In this document: in pieces, positions 56,864-64,000 of the stretch
Numbering within the stretch: position 1 is the stretch's first letter
How the letters are laid out: each line of letters opens with the position of its first letter
Assembly (NCBI RefSeq): GCF_000143415.4
Contig: NW_003314348.1
Span: forward strand, 288,085-352,084
Direction of reading: 5' to 3'
DNA: 64,000 nt
Source of the DNA: Selaginella moellendorffii
Lineage: Eukaryota > Streptophyta > Lycopodiopsida > Selaginellales > Selaginellaceae
The notes under the pieces: model-generated
Told to the model about the DNA's origin: nothing
What the model saw: the letters and a program-made list of their open reading frames with translations, nothing else
The model's database searches: none
Made by a program: the position numbers and the translations under genes

Positions 56864-58281
56864 ATGATGCAGCAGCTCGATCAAAAGGACAAAGCCGTGG
56901 CTCGCGAGGAACACTGTGCCAAGAGCCACTCGCAAGCAAACAACAGCTCCAGCAATACGGAGGAGGAACAGGCACACAAGAGCATGAGCGTCAGCTCGCC
57001 CGAGAGCTCCTCGGCGGGGACGAATTCAGGCAAGAGCTGCGACAGCAGCAGCCGCAAGAACAGCAGCAGCAGCGCCGCCACCGCGGGCGGCGTCCGGCAG
57101 TACGTGCGATCCAAAATGCCGCGCCTCCGATGGACGCCGGACCTCCACCACTGCTTCGTCAATGCCGTGGAGCGGCTGGGCGGCCAGGACAGTGAGTATC
57201 TTGTTCGCGCTTGTTTGATCTTCTCATGGATCATCAAACGGGTTTTTATATCATAGTACCATCTTCTTTCCTTTCAAGATCTTGATCACTTTTGCTTCGT
57301 TTGTGTTGCTCAGGAGCCACTCCCAAGCTGGTTCTACAGCTCATGGATGTCAAAGGATTGACAATTGCGCATGTCAAGAGCCATTTGCAGGTTCCACTTC
57401 TTTTCCTGCATTCGTTTATTTTGGGAAAAACTGCAATTTGGTTTCAACTTCGCAGATGTATCGGAGCATGAAGAATGATGAGAATCACGGCCAAGGTCAG
57501 TGCAAAACTTATTTTGTCAGTCAGACGCATTCCCCGATCCAAAGTAAAAAAGCTTTGTGGTTTTCGCTCGTTTTTTCGTATTCTTTTTTCTGTAGCGAGT
57601 TCCGAGGCAGGCCAGGATCATCTGGCGTTGATTGACGATCGGAGCTCCCTCGTCGGCACCGCCTTTGCATCTTCTCTACAGCAACACCTTGATCTTGGAC
57701 ACCATCACCCACACGAAAGCTTTGCAGCCTTCCAGCAACAGGAACAGCAGCAGCAGCACTTCTTCTGCCGTCCTGTGCTTCAGCCACTCGCCAGGTATTT
57801 CAATCTCACTGGGATATCACCCAAGTCTGACGAGTGATTTCCTGCTTTGCTCATCCGTGGAACCGTGCCTCTCGATCCAATCCTGAAGGCACCACCACCA
57901 CCAACACCAGCAGGAGCATGGGTTTATGGTGGAGAGCTCGAGCTCGTCGGGCCTGCGAAGCCACAGGAGCCTGCCAAACGATCTCGTCCACCTCAACGAC
58001 TACTGGCTGAATTTGCAGACGCACAAGCAGATCAGCCCCGGGAGCAGCAGCAGCAATTACAGCAGCCGATCCGAGTGGACTCAGAATCATCTCATGCAGA
58101 TCGATCACCACCACCACCACCACCGAGCTGCGCAGCAGGCAGCGATTAACAACAACAGCAACGTAATTGACAACAACATCAACAACAGGCATCGAGTTTT
58201 CGAGGAGCTGAGGAAGCAGAGACTTGTTCTCGACTCCTCCTCGCACAGCACCCACGCAACGATGCAACTCCTGGTCAGTAC

Positions 58282-58340
<59 letters not shown>

Positions 58341-58627
58341 TCCGTGTGATTGGTTTTCATCGTTTCTCTTTTTGGAAACAGGACCGGATGAACAATCGAA
58401 GATCAAGCCCCGACTCTACTGACGATGACGACGATGATGATGGCAGTAACTTATCACTGTCACTAACAAGTTCCCCCGCTGGCATGAAGAACAAGGCAAA
58501 GCGGCGAAACGGGAAATACATTCGCAGGGGCAGCAGCAGCACTAGTAGCGGGCAGCCGGATCAAAATCGCGGGGAGCCGGTCATAAGATTGGATCTCACG
58601 CTCTCCATCGCCCACAAATCACCGTGA
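56864..58627 (+). CDS. GARP (MYB-like) transcription factor with LxLxL motifs, six exons
   Basis: Exons 56864-57191, 57314-57390, 57456-57495, 57596-57794, 57889-58273, 58382-58627. All junctions are GT-AG and the frame is continuous over 424 residues. The GARP DNA-binding domain (about 80-142) is split over exons 1-3: RSKMPRLRWTPDLHHCFVNA, then LGGQDRATPKLVLQLMDVKG, then LTIAHVKSHLQMYRSMKND, with the diagnostic SHLQMYR. This matches the KANADI/G2-like class of plant regulators, closer to the 'VRSKMPRLRWTP' group than to KANADI proper. Ser-, Gln- and His-rich low-complexity stretches follow. Near the C-terminus LSLSL and LDLTLSI are EAR-type (LxLxL) motifs that usually recruit TOPLESS corepressors. 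It is probably a nuclear transcriptional repressor. Confidence 0.93.
58286..58340 (+). repeat. (CT)n(CA)n microsatellite in GARP intron 5
   Basis: About 16 CT units followed by about 12 CA units, inside the intron 58274-58381 just after the donor. It produces false open frames on both strands. Confidence 0.9.
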
Positions 58628-61600
58628 TCAATCAATCAATCAACAGCAAACTCAACTAAAGTTGGAAGCTAACTCGAACTGAATATTTTGCTAATCTACT
58701 ATGCATGAACCTAGTCACCTATTCCTTTTTCTTTCGAGCGTGAGAGATGCCAGACACAATTCTCCTGCGCGTGTTCGTCGCTGATCCATTCAAAACTTCC
58801 TGAGTGAAACTTACGAACTCTGCGCCACGGCTGAGCAATAGCTTTCTTTGATTTGACAAAGCAAAGCTCTGGATCCACAGCAAGGAACTGCTTGAAAAGT
58901 CTGTTTTGTTTAAATGGAAGCGAACCATTGAAATGGAGATCGTAGCTCCCCCCATGGCTGTCGTCACCACCTTCGTACTGCAACACTCCACAGTTGTTGT
59001 ACAGTTGGCTCCTCTTCTCCGTTAGAGCTTACGTTACGAACACTCGAGCAGTCGGTCAAACTACACAAAGAAAAATAGAAAGAAAATGAGAAACCACGGA
59101 ATGTAAAGCAACTAGAAATGGAAGGATTAAGAAACTCTAGCGTGATTTTAATCGGCTCTGGCTGGACTGCACATATAACTTCACAATTGTTTATATGCGG
59201 CTGCAGGAGCGAGCAGACGCGAAGCGTTACCTAAGCCTCCTCCGGTGATTATCTCTAAAAAGTTCTCATATCACAGGAGATTAATCGAAGAAAAAGAGGG
59301 AGACGATTGTCTATCATGCCATCATTTGCATGCTGCAGCTCCGGACATGGTCCTCAAGAGCAAACAAACAAAGTATTTCTGCTGGCTAGCTGTACTTGGC
59401 TTGTGGACTTTTCATCCATGCGAGAAAAGAAAGAGAAAAAGAAGAAGAATCCTGCCGTGAACTCTCTTCATTCCCCAGAATGTCACGGAGATGATTGATC
59501 GATCCATGCAACACTGCAGGGATTGATCGATCCATCTATCCGACTCCAACACAAGAGTGTGGGTGGTCAGGGAGAGTCAAGCAAGGCACTCGAGAGATCA
59601 CCATCCATCAATCTAATCTCTCTAAATCCAAAGTTAAGAAGCTCAAGCTTTCCAGCCGACCCAGAGGGGGCTTTAATGCTCTCTCGGACGCTTCTTTCCT
59701 GCCAAAAGATTTGTTTACGAACCCGGAGAGAAAAAAAAAGAGCGAACTTACGTTTTGGATGATAGCTAGTCAATATCCTTCACACTGTTGCAGAGCCTCA
59801 CGTTTGTTTCCTGGTCAATGTCCACAGAGAACTCTAAAGAAAAAATAAAAGAGAAAAACAGAAAACGGAATAAAAAATTCCTTAGCAGACCAGAAAATAG
59901 CATAGCCGACTGTGCACCTCTAGCTTCTACCAAGAACCAACCACGAATAAACTCTAAAATCAGAGCAAATGCGAGCTAGCTACAATCTATAGAGAGAACA
60001 CTATACTACACCAGGCAGTCAGCAGATTTCACCTTCCTGCAAGGAAGGAGGATGGAATCATTCATGAAGAACTTGAATGCCAACATTTATTCTGTGCTGT
60101 GCGCTTTGTCGTCACACAAGGTAGAGGACTTCCTTACACACAAGACTCACATACACACACACCCACACAGGAGAACTCATCAAAAAGAGTTTGACAAGAA
60201 ACCAGGAAGAAAAGATAAAGCAAAATCATGTCACATACCTTGGAACAACATAGATGTTCGGTTCGAGGCATTAATGTCGCTCCAAAGCAGCCTCGATCGA
60301 GTGTCACCCTCGACTGCAAAACGACATTCTCCATCTTAGCACATTTGTGGACGATGTAATAAAAACCATGAGCAAAAACAAACGGGCACACTCCAAACAG
60401 AGCAGTGCGCAACAACGAACGCAAAACATACCTCCTTCACCAAACTTTTCCCCTCTTTGCTCCCCAATGCACGTCTCTGTCCCAGAAGCAGGCGATGCTT
60501 CCACTTCACATCCATTCGAATCCGATCGCTTCAGCCTTTTATCTTTAAAAACCAAAAGGAGGAATTAATATAAAGCGAAAGAGAAAAGAGAAAAATAAAA
60601 AAAGTGGTAAAAGAAACTTCCTGGACGTGCGTCTAGGTTGGTGTCATTAAAATCTCTCCTCGTTGATTGCCTAGACGTGCTGCAGTAGCAGCTGCAAAAT
60701 TCTGGCCCTGCTTCTATACTTCTCCCCTGCACAGAAGCGATACAGAACGACACTAGTTTTTTCCTCCCGGCTCGACTCGACTCGAGAGTCATGTCTTAGA
60801 AAACAAACAGGGGTGCGTTACGAACCAGATATCCATAGCCTGCCCCGGCTGCCCGTTAGAACCTTAAATATGCCATGCTTGACATTCTATGTCTGCTGCA
60901 TTTGCTGCTGCGCATCAGGAAAACGATGGTCATACTCCACAGAGTCCACCCGAAACAAACAAAGCAAGAAACATATTAAATGACTGGAGGGGTGTGTGTA
61001 CTCGGCAATACTTACTTGTTCTTCGTCTTCTATTTCCAGGGTCTAGATTCTCCATTCACAATAGCATGTCAACGTTTGAGTGTTTGGCCACCACCACCAC
61101 GGACGTGCTTGATTGTTCTTTCTTTGTCTCGTAATTTCACTGCGAGGCATCGAAGGAATTAGGTAGGTAGATGGACTGATAAAAAAGAAGTCACCAGTCA
61201 AGCGTAAGCAAAGCTCCTAAATCAGAAAAGTAGCAAAGCGTACCCGCGCATATAACATTCCCTCTCGGTTATTCCTTGTTCCTTGCAGCAGCTACAAGTC
61301 CGGAAAAGAAAGGAAGAAAAAAAAAAGAGAACATCACCATCAGATCAAGCAAAGCGAGAAATATAAAGAGAAATTCCACTCACGAAACTTTATAAGCGCT
61401 TGCATGAGAGAATCAGTCGTTCTCCTCCACCATCTCTGAGATGGATGCTCAAAGGGTCATCCGATAGTTGCCTCTACCAAATCCAGAATATATTGCACCA
61501 AACCAAGGACACTCCCCGTGGATCGACAGATTGCAACCTTCAACAAGATCCAAAAGCCAAGCATTAGTAGGTGCCAAAACCAACAAAGAAATGTAAGAAG

Positions 61601-61920
61601 TATCAAAAGCTTCAGGCTCTCAACAAACAGCCCATACCCCGTAACTGCACCAGTCGATGTCAATCGCCTTGTTGCTTGCTTGCTTCCTTCCTTCCACCTT
61701 GAAAAAACCAAGTCCCCCGCAAGGACGAAAGAAGGAAACGGAGAAAACAAAGCAGAATTGAATGAAGCGAAGCTGCCAAAAACTTTGGAACCAAACCCGG
61801 TCGTTTTAAGTCGGATCATTGAAAACTCTGTTTGCTGATGATATACAGAAGAAAAAACGACTTTAGTCTGTTGTTCTCCCCCCCAATCACCCCGCTATCC
61901 CCTGTGTAAAGTGTCCCTTT
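58628..61920 (+). other. 3.3-kb intergenic region between convergent genes
   Basis: Lies between the 3' ends of the GARP gene (plus) and the membrane-protein gene (minus). Many short open frames occur on both strands, but none shows a family motif or a frame-consistent splice chain. It may hold UTRs, or a small gene I could not recognise. Confidence 0.45.
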
Positions 61921-63223
61921 TCAAAACGGGACCAAAGAGACGCCTTTGCCATGATGCCAAGCCAAGCTCGTCTGCGTGAGAAAGGCTGCCAGCGACCACA
62001 AGGAGAAAATGCCCAGAAGTTGCAACGATGACAGGAGCATCTGTAGCGAGCTCGTAATCGCCGTGGTCTGCACTGATGCCTCCAGTGTTTTCATGGAAAA
62101 TATAAGCCCCGCGACAAGCTGTGCTGCTCTGTTTAGCTGGTGAAGACGATAAACCTGGAATATCAAGCTTTACAAGCTGGCCTCTACGAAAAACTCATTG
62201 CCAAGCAAACCTGGAAAATCATCGGTACTAGAGGTCGAATCGATGGCTTGTCTTCGGCAAACTTCTCTCCGCAAAATTGCACCACCAGCCCCGACACATA
62301 TGGAACTAGAGCAGCGATGGCCGCGGGGCCCGTATACTTCCAGGCCACGAAGAAACTCGAAACAGCCAAGACCGTGGAGAGAGCGGTGCATACCGTGGCC
62401 GACACATTGTATCCCCAAGTGTAGGAAGCAGCAGCTAAAGCATCGCCTTTGGAACCGCGAACACGAACAGGTCCTCGAAACTTATGAGCAACGAAAAGGA
62501 ATGCTGATACTCCGATGTAAAAGTAGGCTTCCGTGAAGAACAAAATGATAAAATCTGCATTCACGAGAGAGATTAAGTCGATCTCAATGGAGATGGAAAA
62601 AAGAAAAGCGAGACAGAAGAAAGATGGTGAGAAGTACCTGTTACTACTGTATCGTCGAGAAGATATTCAAAGACGGTCCGAAAAACGTATGGCGGTAGCA
62701 CGACCGAAGCAACCAGCACAAAAGGTCCAAGCAGCCAGAGAAGCGATCGTCGCTTCACTCCTGTGAGCAAACGATCTTCTCCAGCAGCTCCGCTATAGAA
62801 CGAAACGAATCCAGTTTTGCCGCTGATATCTGCGTCCTCCAAAAACTCCAAGTCGATGTGATCGGGTTCTTGAGAAGCTGCTGCTACTTCTTCTCCAGCA
62901 GGGTTCTCTTGCGAGTCGAATTCTTGCGGGCTGTTGCTGCTCGTCACCTCGTCTTTCAGAGAGACTCCACGAGACAACCGGCATTTTGATCCACCTCGGA
63001 GTCGTTCCAGTCGCGAAGCTGGGGTGATCAATCGGGAAGAAACGTTTGGAGCAACGGCAGTGAGTCGACTCGAGAGGTTTGGAGTAGCGGCAATCCTTCC
63101 TTTTAGCTTGAGCGAGCTCCTGGACCCGGTCTTTAATCGCGCTAGCTCGCTACTCCCGATAGCGTACCTGTTATACGCTGGTTGCGCCGGGAGCAAGAGC
63201 GCCGGGGCAGCCAATCCTGCCAT
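61921..63223 (-). CDS. Probable chloroplast-targeted multi-pass membrane protein, three exons
   Basis: Exons on the minus strand: 63223-62638, 62554-62211, 62154-61921. Introns are 83 and 56 bp, GT-AG, and the spliced frame is 387 residues. The ATG at 63223 is chosen because the in-frame sequence upstream has a TAG and only GTG codons. Residues 1-90 are rich in Ser, Arg and Ala with few acidic residues, as in plastid transit peptides. An acidic linker follows (about 100-140). Then come about five hydrophobic segments: SLLWLLGPFVLVASVVLPPY, DFIILFFTEAYFYIGVSAFL, ATVCTALSTVLAVSSFFVAW, GPAAIAALVPYVSGLVVQF and SLQLLGIFSLWSLAAFLTQ. I do not recognise the family; function unknown. Confidence 0.85.
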
Positions 63224-63371
63224 TACCACGACCGCGACCACGATCGACGCCTACGCCACGTCCATTCCCTGCAAAATCTCGTGATTTCTAACGCCCTAGC
63301 ATGGAACACCTTCTTACAGGGAATGCGCGCAACTCTCTCGCCAAGCCCTAACAACAATGTTCATGCCAGCC

Positions 63372-63418
63372 ACGTGTCATAAGGTTCCAGCTTGGACGAC
63401 ACGTGTATCCAACGTGTC
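63372..63418 (-). promoter_or_regulatory. Three ACGTGTC (ABRE-type) motifs upstream of the membrane-protein gene
   Basis: ACGTGTC at 63372-63378, GACACGT (its complement) at 63398-63404 and ACGTGTC at 63412-63418, about 150-195 bp upstream of the ATG at 63223. ACGTGTC is a core form of the abscisic-acid response element bound by plant bZIP factors, and pairs or triplets are usually needed for response. Regulation by ABA or drying is an inference. Confidence 0.6.
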
Positions 63419-63493
63419 ATGGCATTTTTGTAAACGCTGTCCTGAGATTCGGGCTTTTAGATCAAAGATTTTTTCTTGACAGCAACGGCGGCT

Positions 63494-63829
63494 GAATATT
63501 CGATGGGGACAGTGACGCGCGAATATTCGCGCTGGGGACCACGCACGATGGATGAATATTCACCACCCATTACCAATGAGAATATACTCACTGAGAGCAA
63601 ATAAATCGTGGCGCCATAGAAAACGATTATAGCCCAAATCTGTGAACGAGAGTCGCACACAAAAACTATAGTCCCCAAACTAGAAAGGCGACAAAGCCTG
63701 GAGAAATACCGGCATGCCGTACAAAGATTCCACGGTCCGTACTGGGCCCGCATCATCACGAATATGCTTCTGCGCCGCGGCATATTCGGCGGGATAAGTA
63801 TATGCTGCTCTTTTACGAAACGAATATTC
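63494..63829. promoter_or_regulatory. Cluster of GAATATTC palindromes
   Basis: Four perfect GAATATTC sites (63494-63501, 63521-63528, 63554-63561, 63822-63829) plus GAATATGC and CATATTCG variants near 63760-63790. GAAnnTTC is the minimal heat-shock element unit. They lie between the membrane-protein gene and a possible gene start at 63928. Confidence 0.5.
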
Positions 63830-63927
63830 GCTCGGCGACACACAAAAAGAGGGCGGGGGAGCGCGGTTTGGTGATTTTTTGTTGATGCTTTGCGCAGCGG
63901 CTGTAGGATTTTTGATCAATTGCGCGG

Positions 63928-63953
63928 ATGGGCGTCACGGAGCTCCAGGCGAG
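63928..63953 (+). CDS. Possible first coding exon of a gene running off the right edge
   Basis: ATG at 63928 opens MGVTELQAR with a good donor (GCGAG/GTGAGG) at 63954. No stop occurs before the donor. Too short to identify; the call rests on the start and donor alone and may be chance. Confidence 0.25.
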
Positions 63954-64000
63954 GTGAGGCTCTAGGGGAGATCTTCCCGAAAATTCGATGCTATCATGTC

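Noticed and set aside
58720-61840. Many 60-120 codon open frames on both strands
   Set aside because: No conserved motif, overlapping shadows and low-complexity sequence; none forms a splice-consistent gene model.

Overview
This is plant nuclear DNA: GT-AG introns, a plastid/mitochondrial-type PPR gene, a GARP transcription factor and a 2-oxoglutarate oxygenase are all present. The introns I could place by reading frame are very short (50-122 bp), and the repeats are nested LTR retrotransposons. Together with the PPR style, this points to a lycophyte such as Selaginella. That is an inference, not a proof.

Positions 1-40360 are almost solid nested retrotransposons. The main family, called family A here, is a large non-coding LTR element (LARD-like). 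Its LTRs are about 1.6-1.9 kb, its internal region about 4 kb, and it carries no gag or pol. One complete copy lies on the minus strand (2263-17441, TSD CAGAG), inserted into the LTR of an older plus-strand copy. An intact Ty3/gypsy chromovirus (6651-14021, TSD CCGCA, LTRs nearly identical, one 1580-residue gag-pol frame) lies inside that copy. The older LTR also carries a TRIM-like mini-element (17854-19115), which itself contains a second TRIM (18066-18739). From 19604 to 27258 there is a mosaic of a second, decayed gypsy element (gypsy2, LTR family C). From 27259 to 40360 family A recurs as a head-to-tail internal-LTR-internal-LTR array, interrupted by a 5'-truncated LINE with a 17-bp TSD.

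Positions 40361-54130 are AT-rich and old. They hold a leucine-rich-repeat receptor-type pseudogene split by a decayed minus-strand gypsy element, and a tandem pair of 2OG-Fe(II) oxygenases (one intact with five exons, one broken). They also hold transition-riddled remnants of LTR-C and TRIM2 and a decayed integrase.

Positions 54131-64000 are the gene-rich part: an intronless PPR gene (minus), a six-exon GARP/MYB-like regulator with LxLxL repression motifs (plus), a three-exon probable chloroplast membrane protein (minus) with a triple ACGTGTC promoter motif, and a possible first exon of a further gene at the right edge.

The observations most worth following up are: (1) a chain of conserved hairpins, one mimicking a tRNA T-arm, shared by family A and gypsy2 with apparently compensatory base changes; (2) two intron-like GT-AG inserts of 47 and 52 bp inside the gypsy2 integrase region, the same size as the host introns; (3) a common LTR promoter module shared by otherwise different LTR families.
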